Shown here in pieces: positions 12,201 through 23,394 of a stretch of DNA of 64,000 nucleotides (the first letter of the stretch is position 1; every line of letters begins with the position of its first letter). This DNA comes from Gibbula magus (taxonomy: Eukaryota; Mollusca; Gastropoda; Trochida; Trochidae). Position numbers and translations under genes: made by a program. The notes under the pieces were generated by a model. The model was not told where the DNA came from. It did not search any database and saw only the letters and a program-made list of their open reading frames with translations. The stretch covers positions 43,110,982-43,174,981 of the forward strand of contig OW388293.1 of assembly GCA_936450465.1 (NCBI GenBank). The letters run 5' to 3'.

Positions 12201-13371
12201 CGGAGACGATGTCTCTCGTTATACCAACATGGGTTCTTGTAGTTTGGAAGCGTTTTCATTTTATTCTATAAAAGCGAAATATGTCAAAAGATATTTCAAT
12301 AACTGCTAGTACGTCTTGTTTTAGATATCTAAATATTTGTCTGTAGCTCACATCTAAACATTCAGACATTTGCAATGTTTAAAATAGTGCATGCATTTAT
12401 CTTCTGAAAATTGAATATAAACAATGGATATTGTCAACGCGACATTGTCAAATGACGGGATTATAGCCACTCTTTCTGTCATACCTAATGTGCGTAAGTA
12501 CTTGCTAACCGACAAGCTACATGCACAGTATATGTCCAAAACAACAAGCTCAGACTCAGACGCAGACTTTATTATGTAGATGATGGCCTGTGAGGCCTAT
12601 AGTACAATAATCACATATATATATTATGGCTGAGTGGGGGCCTCTCTCAGCCATCACACATGTACAAGTTTTTAGGTTGTTAAACATTGAAAAAAGGGGA
12701 AGTAGCACGTTTTTGTCAAGATTTTTTTTTTTTTCAAATTTCCCATTTATAATGATAGTTTAAGTCATTTATATTTACTTTAGAGGGTAAAACATCTTAT
12801 TACACAAACCAATTATCCGTAGTGGTAATAACAGTGTTGCGTATGAAGCACAAATTGCATGGCGGCCATTTTATTGTGAACACATTTTATTATTTAGAAT
12901 GACAAAAACGATTCCAATGGCTTTACGGAACCATGAACACTCGTTTTAAAAACAATTTTCCGAAGAGAGAAGGATATTTTTCTATTGGTGACATTATTAT
13001 TTTAGTGAAAATACGTGCTACTGTCCCTTTAAACCATAATCATTTGTTATGTTTTCGACGATATTATAACAAATACACTGATGATATATTTTAAACTTAT
13101 TAATATCCCTCTACTCCCATGAAAGAGAATAAATCATATCATCAAGAATACTTACAAGACAGAACACATCCTCCACTTTGTCCGGACTTTGCCCAATGCA
13201 AGTGAGATTGACTTTCTTGGCTAAATTTTGTGTTTTTCGGATTTCTTGTGTCAAGGAAAACATCAAAGATACTTGCCACATTTGAACTACCATATACGCA
13301 GAAAATATCGCTGCAATAACAACACATGGAAGGTTCCGTCTGTTTATCATCAATCCTAGTATTGTATCCAT
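9284..13371 (-). CDS. CHST15-like carbohydrate sulfotransferase, copy 2 (four 5' exons, 3' end missing)
   Basis: Near-identical duplicate of the gene fragment at 2606-6692, with exons 13371-13156, 12265-12058, 10229-10107 and 9440-9284. The encoded peptide and all splice dinucleotides are the same as in copy 1. One change of note lies three bases upstream of the start codon: copy 1 has G at -3, copy 2 has T, which also creates an in-frame TAA just upstream and weakens the initiation context. Downstream of the last exon comes a short 35-bp satellite, then the 59-bp satellite and then copy 1. The 3' catalytic-domain exons therefore cannot lie immediately next to this copy. It is a probable truncated paralogue, or an assembly duplicate of copy 1. 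Confidence 0.78.
10230..12057. other. intron of CHST15-like copy 2
   Basis: Counterpart of 3552-5378 with only a few substitutions and a one-base insertion near 10570. Nothing else is recognisable. Confidence 0.6.
12700..13024. mobile_element. MITE with agtagcacg inverted ends, copy 2
   Basis: Segmental-duplication copy of the element at 6021-6345, in the same position of the first intron. It has the same termini and interior. Confidence 0.63.
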
Positions 13372-13753
13372 TTAAAAAACCTTATTATATGTATGCAACA
13401 AAAATCGTACAACTCTTTATACAAGTCAATCCTGCATGGAGATGAACATTGTAAAGGGTTTTTGTATGTTAAGCCGATGATATGTGACCTCTATACAAGC
13501 CTACTACGTTCTGGAGAACACCAACCAGACACCGAGATGGAGCCAATAACTTGACTGTGAAGCATGTCGTATGTTTGAACATGTGTATACTTTATGTGTA
13601 GATGAGCTATCAAATTGAGACGTTTATTGCTTGTAAACATATGTTATTAGTAAATCCTCTTTAAATTGTAGATGATCTTCGAAATGAGTTTAATTTGGAA
13701 CTCATTAAGGTATACCGATGAGTTTACTACTGTATGCAATACATACTCTGACT

Positions 13754-14351
13754 GATGTAGCTATACTCCTATACTTAGAGTAGAGTTTTAAATATGGCAC
13801 TATGATGGAATGTTCAATCATGTTGTTGTCTGAACTCTCAAAATCGCTTAAGACCTACAACTCTACCTCTCACACTGACGAGTTCAACAAAAGTGTTGCT
13901 TTGTACATCGCACAATTTTCTAATCAGTTGTTAGTGTTACTTTGAATAATTTGACTTTTAAAGGCGTTGTAGTACCGTTTTCTTACTAAAATAAAGTGCT
14001 CTCACAAAAATAGAAATATAAGCGTTACCATTTGCTAAATAATACTTCCGAATCAATAAAAGGAGTTCTAAAAGTAATGTACATGCTTGGTTTAACCATG
14101 CGAGTCCATTTCCCATCGAGCCGCCATTTTAATGTGTTCAAATACAATGGCCCATGAAAGTAGTACACGTAGTCCGACTGGTGTAGCGATACCTGAATAC
14201 TCAGAGTAGTGTTGACATGTGTCACATTGATGGAATGGTCAACCTTCTTGCTTTCCGAACTCTCACATTCTCATGAGACCTACACATCTACAATGTACCT
14301 CTCGTACTGATGAGTTCAACACCACTATCGCGTTATACGTAGCACCATTTT
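13754..14351. repeat. dispersed repeat with direct terminal copies, copy 2
   Basis: Segmental-duplication copy of 7075-7672, with the same internal direct repeat and the same inverted relation to 61520-61735. Confidence 0.58.
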
Positions 14352-14660
14352 CTTCATATACGGATGACTGTTCTCTTTCTATCCACCACAAATCAGATAA
14401 AACAACAAACACCACAATGGATATTTCCCTGCGACGCTTGCCGAGGCGTTTATCATGTTTATTACAATCGTACACCGTACAAATTCTCATATGATTCGCG
14501 CCTCACTCCTCCACCACCACAAACCATCAATCAGGGCGATGTTGTTGGACGCTCACTTTGTCTGGCAGCACTGTTCCCAAGTATCACACTTCGGTTTACC
14601 ATATAGCATTCAGAATCACTGCATTCCAGATGTTACTGTAACATCTAACCCTCCTACAAG

Positions 14661-16131
14661 GTAGGCACCAAGCACTGCACATCCCAGATGTCACTGTAAC
14701 CTCGCATTATCTATACAAGGTAGGCACCAAGCACTGCACATCCCAGATGTCACTGTAACCTCGCATTATCTATACAAGGTAGGCACCAAGCACTGCACAT
14801 CCCATATGTCACTGTAACCTCGCATTATCTATACAAGGTAGGCACCAAGCACTGCACATCCCATATGTCACTGTAACCTCGCATTATCTATACAAGGTGG
14901 GCACCAAGCACTGGACATCCCAGATGTCACTGTAACCTCGCATTATCTATACAAGGTAGGCACCAAGCACTGCACATCCCAGATGTCACTGTAACCTCGC
15001 ATTATCTATACAAGGTAGGCACCAAGCACTGCACATCCCAGATGTCACTGTAACCTCGCATTATCTATACAAGGTAGGCACCAAGCACTGCACATCCCAT
15101 ATGTCACTGTAACCTCGCATTATCTATACAAGGTAGGCACCAAGCACTGCACATCCCATATGTCACTGTAACCTCGCATTATCTATACAAGGTAGGCACC
15201 AAGCACTGCACATCCCAGATGTCACTGTAACCTCGCATTATCTATACAAGGTAGGCACCAAGCACTGCACATCCCAGATGTCACTGTAACCTCGCATTAT
15301 ATATACAAGGTAGGCACCAAGCACTGCACATCCCATATGTCACTGTAACCTCGCATTATCTATACAAGGTAGGAACCAAGCACTGCACATCCCATATGTC
15401 ACTGTAACCTCGCATTATCTATACAAGGTAGGCACCAAGCACTGCACATCCCATATGTCACTGTAACCTCGCATTATCTATACAAGGTAGGCACCAAGCA
15501 CTGCACACCCCAGATGTCACTGTAACCTCGCATTATCTATGCAAGGTAGGCACCAAGCACTGCACATCCCAGATGTCACTGTAACCTCGCATTATCTATA
15601 CAAGGTAGGCACCAAGCACTGCACATCCCATATGTAACTGTAACCTCGCATTATCTATACAAGGTAGGCACCAAGCACTGCACAACCCAGATGTCACTAT
15701 AACCTCGCATTATCTATACAAGGTAGGCACCAAGCACTGCACATCCCAGATGTCACTGTAACCTCGCATTATCTATACAAGGTAGGCACCAAGCACTGCA
15801 CATCCCATATGTCACTGTAACCTCGCATTATCTATACAAGGTAGGCACCAAGCACTGCACATCCCAGATGTCACTGTAACCTCGCATTATCTATACAAGG
15901 TAGGCACCAAGCACTGCACATCCCAGATGTCACTGTAACCTCGCATTATCTATACAAGGTAGGCTCGCATTATCTATACAAGGTAGGCACCATGCACTGC
16001 ACATCCCAGATGTTACTGTAACCTCGCATTATCTATACAAAGTAGGCACAAGGCACTGCACATCCCAGATTTTACTGTAACCTTGATTTACCTATACAAG
16101 GTAGGTACATCGTACCCAGCACTGCAGCAGT
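14661..16131. repeat. 59-bp satellite array, copy 2 (22 units plus degraded tail)
   Basis: Twenty-two regular 59-bp units run from 14661 to 15958. They are followed by a truncated unit (15959-15982), two diverged units to 16100 and a decayed piece ending near 16131. This block includes the true right end of the satellite, whereas the internal block at 7982-8820 is cut after 14 units. The graded divergence toward the right is typical of satellite margins. Confidence 0.96.
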
Positions 16132-16149
16132 GTCAAACTTACTACTCAA

Positions 16150-16790
16150 GTACTCATGCGTCAACGTATACCAACCCTCACTCATCAACGTCAATTAATG
16201 TCACGAACCATCACTTCATGAGCCATGTACCCTCAGTTCAAAAACCTATACTTCATGAACCATGAATCATTTCTTAACGAACCATGAACCATCACTTCAT
16301 TAATTATCACTTCATAACTGAACAATCACTTCGTCAACACAGTCTCCTATATGGACTTTCACTTCATAAACCATCACTTTAAAATCATGAACTATCACGC
16401 CACAAATCATGAATCATCACTATATGAACGGTGAACAACACTTCATAACCATGAATATTCAATTCATGAACTATGATGACCACTTCATAACAATGAACAG
16501 TCATCGTATATCCATGAACAGTCACTTTATGAACCAGGAACCTTCACATCATAAGTCACCACTTCATCAACGAACATTTCAATGAAATTCACCATGAACC
16601 ACCATTTTATTGACAATAACCACTTCTTCGTCGACCATTAGGCATCATACCCTATTTATAAGCCATCAACCAGCACTTCGTGAACCCTAAGCCATCACTT
16701 AAACCTCGATTCATCCCTTCATAAGTCGTGGATCATCACTTCAACAGCCACCAAGCACTTTTCAACCGTGAGGCATTACTTCATAACCCA
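16150..16790. repeat. degenerate tandem repeat of a cacttcatgaaccatga motif
   Basis: Imperfect repetitions of short blocks such as accatcacttcat, catgaaccatgaa and cacttcataa fill about 640 bp with irregular spacing. The pattern is an old, diverged minisatellite. The open frame across 16083-16265 simply translates this low-complexity sequence. It directly follows the right margin of the 59-bp array. Confidence 0.75.
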
Positions 16791-16799
16791 AAATTACAT

Positions 16800-17734
16800 G
16801 TCATATATTAACATAACCACCGAAATGCACACACGTCACACCTTAATTATCCACACTATTTGCCTTATAAAGACAACAATTTATTCTTTATACAGCACAC
16901 CACACATTGACATACCTCAACGCAAAAATATGGCATGATACGCTAGTGTCGCAGGCGAGAATGAACTTGCCGCGCTCTGACGTCACATTTATAGACATCT
17001 CTTACAACGCCCTCTTCACAGGCATTACTTCCCATTTGATCTGGTTTATTACCAAAGATGAGCAATTTCTCTCTAATTCGCCAAACTCAAACGATAGAAA
17101 TTACATTTTTCTATGGATTCGGCTTTTCGGGTCGTGTAATGAGATGTTTTACTCATTAACGTAAGAAAAAATAGTACAAACTTTAATAATTAATGGCAAA
17201 TTTGAGAAAACATAATTTGCCAAAATCGCGCTACAGCACCTTAATTGTGTTAGTTAAGATTTTCAGTAAAGTATCGAGTTAGATAAAAAAAAAAAGAAAT
17301 ACTTTGTTTCGGCTCATCCTCAATAGCAGATATAGATGGACATCGCCTTGTTCGAGGTAGCTTTTATGTCAACTATCATCAAGAGTATCAGGCAACCATA
17401 TTACAAAATTCAAATGATTGCTTGTTACCTGTAGAAAATCATTAAAATCAATTAATCATTACAGTCATTATAAGTGTGCGATGTATCCATTGCTTTACAC
17501 AAGTTCTATACTCTCTGTGAAGTGAAATAATTATCACATATATGTAGCAACTGGCACAAGTCGTCCTGTATGTATTGGACCGTTGTCGTTTTAGCCTGAA
17601 ACGGGTTTTCTTTGTTGGTGAATTGGGTAAATGTATAAGCCTGAGGTCGTTTCGTGGAGTGGATAGTTATGATATGAAGCGATGTGTGGTGGGTTTAGAG
17701 GGTAGTTTAATGTTATGGTGATGTTCCTATTTCA
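16800..17734. other. unassigned intergenic sequence
   Basis: No gene, RNA or repeat was recognised. A plus-strand open frame at 16907-17164 (85 codons) has no recognisable motifs and no supporting splice signals, so I treat it as chance. Confidence 0.5.
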
Positions 17735-17890
17735 TGGTGTAGTACCACCCATGGTTCACTAGTTCAAGCCGATGCTCGCAGGTTTCACCGCAATGCATAG
17801 CTACATGGCTATAATGCCATAATACTAGCAGCCGCGATATAAGTGAAATACTCTTGAAAGCGTCGTTAACCCCAACTCATATCACATGTT
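17735..17890 (+). repeat. 3' half of a tRNA-derived SINE
   Basis: Contains the body (gtagtaccacccatggttca, agccgatgctcgcagg) and the tail (gccgcgatataagtgaaata, then ctcttgaaagcgtcgttaac) of the SINE family whose tRNA-like head is seen at 38004-38200. The head is missing here. The tail motif also occurs at 37450-37495. Confidence 0.6.
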
Positions 17891-18780
17891 TCATGAGAGT
17901 GTGGGTTCTATGGGTAGGATACACTAAACAACAGCGAGGTGGTTGGTTTCGGCTGAGTAGTGGGTGATTGATGTCTGTAGGGATGATTGGCCATTGTATG
18001 GTCGTAGGAGCCTCTTCGGTTTTGGGAATACTGGTAGTATGGCTAAAATGTATAGCAATTGTCTAAACTATAATTTGACAAGAATACATTTGTATTTGTT
18101 TGGAAAAATTAACTCACAATAACAATGAATGAATATCGGATATTATAGATGATCAGTAGGTTTGATTATTGATTTAACATTTAAAGAGTTGAAAACAAAA
18201 ATAGAATTGCAGTTGTAATCAATCTAGTTAAAACCAGCGGGAATGTTTTAAGTCCCCTAAGTCCAATGGCGGTTCATCGAGCTCCAATGAGGCATAAACA
18301 GAAAATGGTCGGCATATTTTACGCTGTATTACCTTCCGTCAACGACTTAGATACTCCAAATTATATAATATTTGCATTAAGATACATAATTTTTCAACAA
18401 TTTTTTCCATTATCGAGGTCTGTACGAAATCACACCTAGATTTATAACTTATGTAACATCACCTCTTAATAATCATTCATTGACATCATGCATTTACTTC
18501 TAGACACAGACACGTGAAACTATTGAGCTGCATTGGAGGTCGCTTAACATCTGCCACTGAAGTCAATGTCTACAAAATCAATTTTGTTTTACCTGACAAC
18601 GTTTCTCCCATATCTACGTGCACGATATCGATCCGTTTATGACGCCGCTTTACACACTGATATTAGCAATAGCTTATTATATTTCAGAAGTTTGAATGAC
18701 AAGCATTGAGGGAAATATACCGGGGACGTCATGATATGCAATATCACGAAGAAAGAATTTTTCATCAATATATTTCACTC
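17891..18780. other. unassigned intergenic sequence
   Basis: AT-rich sequence with no recognisable gene or repeat. It is the left flank of the LINE insertion, and the target-site duplication begins at 18781. Confidence 0.5.
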
Positions 18781-18793
18781 ATTTCTTGAGATT
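18781..18793. repeat. target-site duplication, left copy
   Basis: The 13-base sequence atttcttgagatt is repeated exactly at 21874-21886. The two copies bracket the rearranged LINE. Confidence 0.9.
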
Positions 18794-19415
18794 GGTTGTT
18801 CTCTTGACAGAATGTTTATAGTCTCTCTCCATTGCTGTTTGGGGTCCCTATTCGTTGTCTACCCATGGTGTTCTCCTTTCATCTGTTCTCTGAGCCTACC
18901 TTGGCATTGAAGTCGCCCATGATGATTAGCATGTCATGAAGTGGTGTTTTGTCGACTTCCTTCTGTAGGCTGTCAAAGAAGGCCTCTTTCTCTTCATCAT
19001 CTTTGTCATCTGTTGGGGCATAGCAGACGATTGTTGTTAGCTTTGTGTATGATGAGTTATATTGTGCCTGGATTATCCTTTCGTTTACTGGTTTCCATTC
19101 AAGCAGGCTCTTGTGTACATTGCTGGTTGTAATAATGGCTACTCCTCTGCTGTGATGGCTATCTGTTCTTCCGGAGTAGAGCATGTGATGTCCTGATGTA
19201 AGTTGAACTGAGCCGCTTCCTGTCCATCTTGATTCACTCACTCCCAGCAGCTGAATGTTGTAGCTGTCCATCTCTTTGGTTACTTGGTTTCTTTGGTTTC
19301 CTGTTTGGTAGAGTGTCCGCACATTCAAGCAGCCAACTGTACAAGTGGTTTTTGGTCGAAGGATGTCTATCCTCGGGATGCCAGCTTCCTGGTGGGTTTG
19401 GCTGTCATCCGTCAT
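18794..19415 (-). pseudogene. LINE AP-endonuclease, inverted 5' part
   Basis: From ATG at 19415 the minus strand reads through N-terminal APE-type motifs: GCLNVRTL, LLGVSESRWTGSG, RGVAIITTSN, CYAPTDD and MGDFNAKVGSENR. The role in an active element would be nicking of the target DNA. The frame stops at 18879 just after ENR, but the same frame continues with KENTMGRQRIGT and NGER, then another stop, to CQENN at 18794. Those stops show that the copy is dead. The remainder of the endonuclease is on the other strand from about 19575. Confidence 0.88.
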
Positions 19416-19574
19416 AGTTCCAGTTGCCTGAATGACGTCTCTCCTTCTTCCGGTGTTTGGTTCTTTGGTTTTGGTTTCTGTAGCGGTTAGGTTTTTTTAC
19501 GTAGTAGAGTTGCTGGCCCCACGTACAACCCTCCTCCTTTCTCATCCAGGCTTGGGACCGGCCATGGCGGAGTT

Positions 19575-21862
19575 GGAGGAACCCTGTTCACACACAAATC
19601 CATCCACAAGACCACCTGGACCACCATCAACAACAGGTGGAGAAGCAGTATACAGGATGTTGTGGCAAGACGTGGAGCAGATGTGGGAAGCGACCATACG
19701 TTGGTACTGGCCAAGGTCAAACTCAAGCTAAGGCAAGTGAATAAGAAGTCCCAGAGGCCACCACGAGTTAACATAGACAGGTTTAAAGATCCTACCTTGA
19801 AGAAACGCTTCCAGATAGAGGTAAAGAACAGGTTCTCTGTACTCCAGGAGCAAGACAAGGTTGAACTACAGGAATTCAACACAGTGCTACTGGAAACAGG
19901 GAAATAACTCCTTGGCCCACAAAGGAGAACGAAGGAAGAGTGGATACGGGAAAACACCTGGAAAGTCATAGAAAAGCGGAAAGAACAAAGGAAGAAAATC
20001 ATCAACACCAAATCAGATCACAGAAAGAACGGCTCACAAAAGGGTACAGTACCTTAGACAAAGAGGTCAAAAGAAGAGCAAGATCGGACAAGGAAGCATA
20101 TGTAGAGAAGTTGGCAGAGGAAGCAGAAGCAGCAGCAGTCAATCAAGATATGAAGACATTATATGGCTTGACAAGAACCCTCTTAGGCAGAAACCAAACA
20201 TCAACGCCGCCCGTCAAAAACAAACAGAGAATCACAATAACCAAGGAAGAGGAGATCTTGAACTGCTGGAAAGAACACTTTGAGAGAGTATTAAACAGAG
20301 AAGACCCAGAAATAGAAGCACACATTCTGCCAGCAAAGGATACCCTCAACATTAACACAGATCCACATACAGTTAATGAAGTCAAAAGAGTTATCAAAAC
20401 ACTTAAGAATGGGAAATCACAAAAAGTGGACCAGATCAACGCAGAAATGCTCAAAGCAGAAGAAAACATGACACCTGCACTGCTGACAAACATCCTAAAG
20501 AGCATATGGCGCCTGACGCCTGGAAGATAGGGCTTATAGTAAAGCTTCCCAAGAAAGGTGACCTAACGAACTGTGACAACTGGCGAGGAATTATGTTGCT
20601 CTCAACCACAAGCAAAGTCCTAAGTCGAGTGATCCTCAATAGACTCTCAAGAACAGTGGATCCCCTACTGCGCAAAGAGCAAGCCGGCTTAAGGAAAGGA
20701 AAATCATGCACAGACCAGATATTTACTCTGAGGCAGATTGTGGAACAAAGCAACGAATTGAACGCCACAGTCTACACCAACTACATTGACTTCTCCAAGG
20801 CATTTGACAGTGTCAACAGAACAGCTCTGTGGAGAATCCTTGGACATTATAGAATCCCTGACAAGATAACCTCAATCATCAAGATGCTGTACACAACCTT
20901 TAGTGCAGGAGTTATCTGTGGAACCAGTCTGAGTGAAGAGCTAAAACTAAGAACAGGTGTTAGACAATGCTGTCTCCTATCCACGATTCTCTTCACACTG
21001 TGCATTGACTGGCTGATGAAGGAAACCATAAGGAATGTAAGCAGAGAAATCAGCTGGACCTTCGACAAAAGCCTAGAGGACCTTGGCTTTGCTGACGACA
21101 TCGCTCTCCTATCGCACCGCTTCAATGACATGAAAGAGAAGACCAATGTCCTTGCTACGACAGGAAGACAGATAGGCCTAAAAATCAACGCCAGCAAGAC
21201 CAAGGTTATGAAGATCAACGGTAAGGCTACAGAAGCTATGACTCTTGGAGACACCACCTTAGAAGAGGTACAAGAGTTCACCTACCTTGGAAGTACCATC
21301 ACTGCAAATGGAGACTCGGAGGCAGATGTACGAGCTCGGATAGGAAAGGCTAGATATGCATTCACGCCCCTAAGGAACATCTGGAAGTCAACCAGGATCA
21401 AGATCAAGATCAAGACCAAACTGCAGATCTTCAAGAGCAACATCCTTGGAATCCTTCTATATGGTGCAGAATCCTGGAAGGTCACACAGAACAGCAGCAA
21501 TAAACTGGATGTATTCCAAACCAGATGCCTTCGTCGGATACTGCGTATCTACTGGCCAAACACCATCTCCAATGAAGAGCTCTACAACCTGACAAATACC
21601 ACCCCATTGCCCCAGATAATAAAGAAGAGAAAGTGGCGATACATTGGGCACATGCTACGGATGGCACGTATAGCTATGAGACGGACACCACAAGGAAAGA
21701 GAAACAGAGGAAGGCCAAGAGAAACGTGGAGAAGATCTGTGGAAAAAGAGATGAAAGACCTAGGATGGACCTGGGGACAGATACAACAATGGGCTCAGGA
21801 CCGGCCGTATTGGTGATCTTTGGTAGAGGCCTTATGTGCTCTAAGCACGAAGAGGATTAAGT
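19575..21862 (+). pseudogene. LINE endonuclease C-terminus and reverse transcriptase, decayed
   Basis: Reads GGTLFTHKSIHKTTW and RRGADVGSDHTLVLAKVKLK (endonuclease C-terminus), then the reverse transcriptase. RT landmarks are LIVKLPKKGDLTNCDNWRG, YTNYIDFSKAFDSVN (catalytic Asp), GVRQCCLLS (normally GVRQGC.LSP) and LGFADDIALL (catalytic FADD). A C-terminal region follows (WRYIGHMLRM, GRPRETWRRSVEKEM, ending HEED). It is interrupted by a stop near 19905, frame changes near 20000 and 20510 and a stop and frame change near 21815. The largest intact stretch is 20506-21816. The region is not expected to make a functional enzyme. Confidence 0.9.
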
Positions 21863-21873
21863 AAGTAAGGAAG

Positions 21874-21886
21874 TATTTCTTGAGAT
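21874..21886. repeat. target-site duplication, right copy
   Basis: Exact repeat of 18781-18793 (atttcttgagatt), immediately after the LINE 3' end. Confidence 0.9.
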
Positions 21887-21904
21887 TAGTCATGGTTGTC
21901 TCGA

Positions 21905-22125
21905 ACTAGTCAAGGTTAGGTACATTCTCTTCCCACAGACGTTACTCCGTTCATATTTCCTATCCTAACCTCTGTTCTACTAGGGCTGGAATTCTCGGCT
22001 CCAGCAAAATTCCCTAGCGGCGAAAAGGGGAGCTTGAGTTTGAGCCGAGAAATCCATCCCTAGTAGAACAGAGGTCAGGATCGTAAATCTGACGAAGTAA
22101 CCTCTGAAAAAGAAGAGAAGGGGAG
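21905..22125. mobile_element. palindromic MITE related to the 34-kb satellite
   Basis: An inverted repeat. The left arm (ttctcttcccacagacgtta, then cctctgttctactagggctg) is matched by the reverse complement in the right arm (tccctagtagaacagaggtc, then agtaacctctg). The outer part of each arm, gttaggat..ggaaat..gaagggagtaacctctgtgggaagaga when read toward the outside, is the unit tandemly repeated at 33893-34540. Non-coding. Confidence 0.7.
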
Positions 22126-23330
22126 ATTAAATTGGCAACCTTAACGATTACATCTCAGTCTTTGCATACTCTCTGCTATTTAAAACATATAGACACTCCC
22201 TTCTAAGCAACTACCTCCTATGTATATACATACATACATACATAATACATTCCCTTGATGTATCACCCTACATTATATAGGCAAGGGCTGAAGAGTAATT
22301 CGATTATCATATTTGTAAGAAAGGTCAGAGTATACCAGTTTCGTGCCATCCTCCAGAATTTTATATTAAGTTGCATACTAAGTAATATCCTGTTAGTCGG
22401 CTTTATGTGATGTAACATTTTTTATTATATGATTGCAGGTGAAATACCTGGATCTATCAATGAAAATAAACCGTGTTATCAGTCACAAGTGAACATAACA
22501 ATGGAACGTGTTAACAGTAACTAGTGACTGATATAACAATGACCTGACGTCATAAAACATTGTTGCTGAGGCGACAGGCTCATTCTGGAGCCGACTTAAC
22601 GTAAATGCAAGTCGATTTCGGTGAATATGCAAAGATTTGGTCAATTAAAAATAGAAAATTTGTCTTTTCTTGACAAATATCATGTTTATCTCTCTCGTGA
22701 GGTAAAAAAAAGTTATATATATTTTCACTTCTGGCTGCGCCACTCGTGAAAATATAACCTTTCTACCTCACTCGATGAGATAAACATGGTATTAGTCAAG
22801 AATAGCCAAATATCCTCTTTATATTGGAATCACCGTGCATTTGTAGTGTGTATCGTGGGTGCATCTGAAAGGTAGATGGTTGTGGAGTCTTCACATCACT
22901 GGTTCCAGTTTGCTTTCAACTATCTGATTCCATTTGTAAACATGCTGGTTAGTAGTTTTATTAAACAGGTTAGGTAACATTGAATTCTGCGTCTTTTCAT
23001 TGTTTATCGCTCGAGAGGTTCAAATAACACTTACTATTCCTCCATGTTAGAAACTTTGTATTCACCTTAAAATATTTTTCTAACATTCCAAAGGACAAAA
23101 AGTTTCCGTCGTTCAAATTCGTTTACGTAACGAAGTCCACTTTTACTCCAATGGCAATAAGGGTCTCCTTTTTACCAATAGTGATAGTTGTAGTAGTCAT
23201 AGATAGTTGCTGTGTTACTACATGTAGGTTAACAATGAGATTCTTTATGGGGAGTTGTGAGGTCCTATATGGGCACCAAGCACATAGCAGGTCGCCTTAA
23301 AATGTGAAACGTTGGGGTCAAAACATGGCC
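22126..23330. other. intergenic sequence with one hairpin MITE
   Basis: Includes a tacatacatacata microsatellite near 22220-22250 and the hairpin listed at 22665-22806. Otherwise nothing is recognisable. Confidence 0.5.
22665..22806. mobile_element. hairpin MITE-like inverted repeat
   Basis: The left arm (cttgacaaatatcatgttta, then tctctctcgtgaggta) pairs with the right arm (tacctcactcgatgagataa, then acatggtattagtcaag) around a short ttttcac...gtgaaaat centre. It is about 140 bp and non-coding, with a structure typical of a short foldback element. Confidence 0.6.
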
Positions 23331-23394
23331 GCGTTCAAGATAGGTTTCAAAGTAATCGCTCAATGAGCGATTACTTTTAAACCTATCTTGAACG
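23331..23394. repeat. 64-bp near-perfect palindrome
   Basis: gcgttcaagataggtttcaa at the left is mirrored by acctatcttgaacgc at the right, with almost no loop (ctcaatgag). The following 130 bp repeat the words attgagcg, ctacattgagcg and caatgagc. This may be a decayed short inverted-repeat element. Confidence 0.7.

Larger units (their letters stand above)
18794..21873 (+). mobile_element. EN-RT non-LTR retrotransposon with inverted 5' end
   Basis: A near full-length LINE of about 3.1 kb. From about 19572 to 21873 it is in sense orientation: the end of the endonuclease, the reverse transcriptase and a 3' end of short taag repeats (taagtaagtaagg) right after the last codons. From 18794 to about 19571 the 5' leader and most of the endonuclease are inverted. 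The two breakpoints fall at nearly the same place in the protein: minus-strand ...CQENN at 18794, and plus-strand GGTLFTHKSIHKTTW at about 19575. The pieces together therefore make one almost complete element. It is flanked by a 13-bp duplication. Clade is uncertain; the EN resembles proteins often annotated as craniofacial development protein 2-like, which suggests an RTE-like clade. Confidence 0.93.

Noticed and set aside
19432..20011. Open frames antisense to the LINE
   Set aside because: Shadows of the LINE coding sequence on the other strand.
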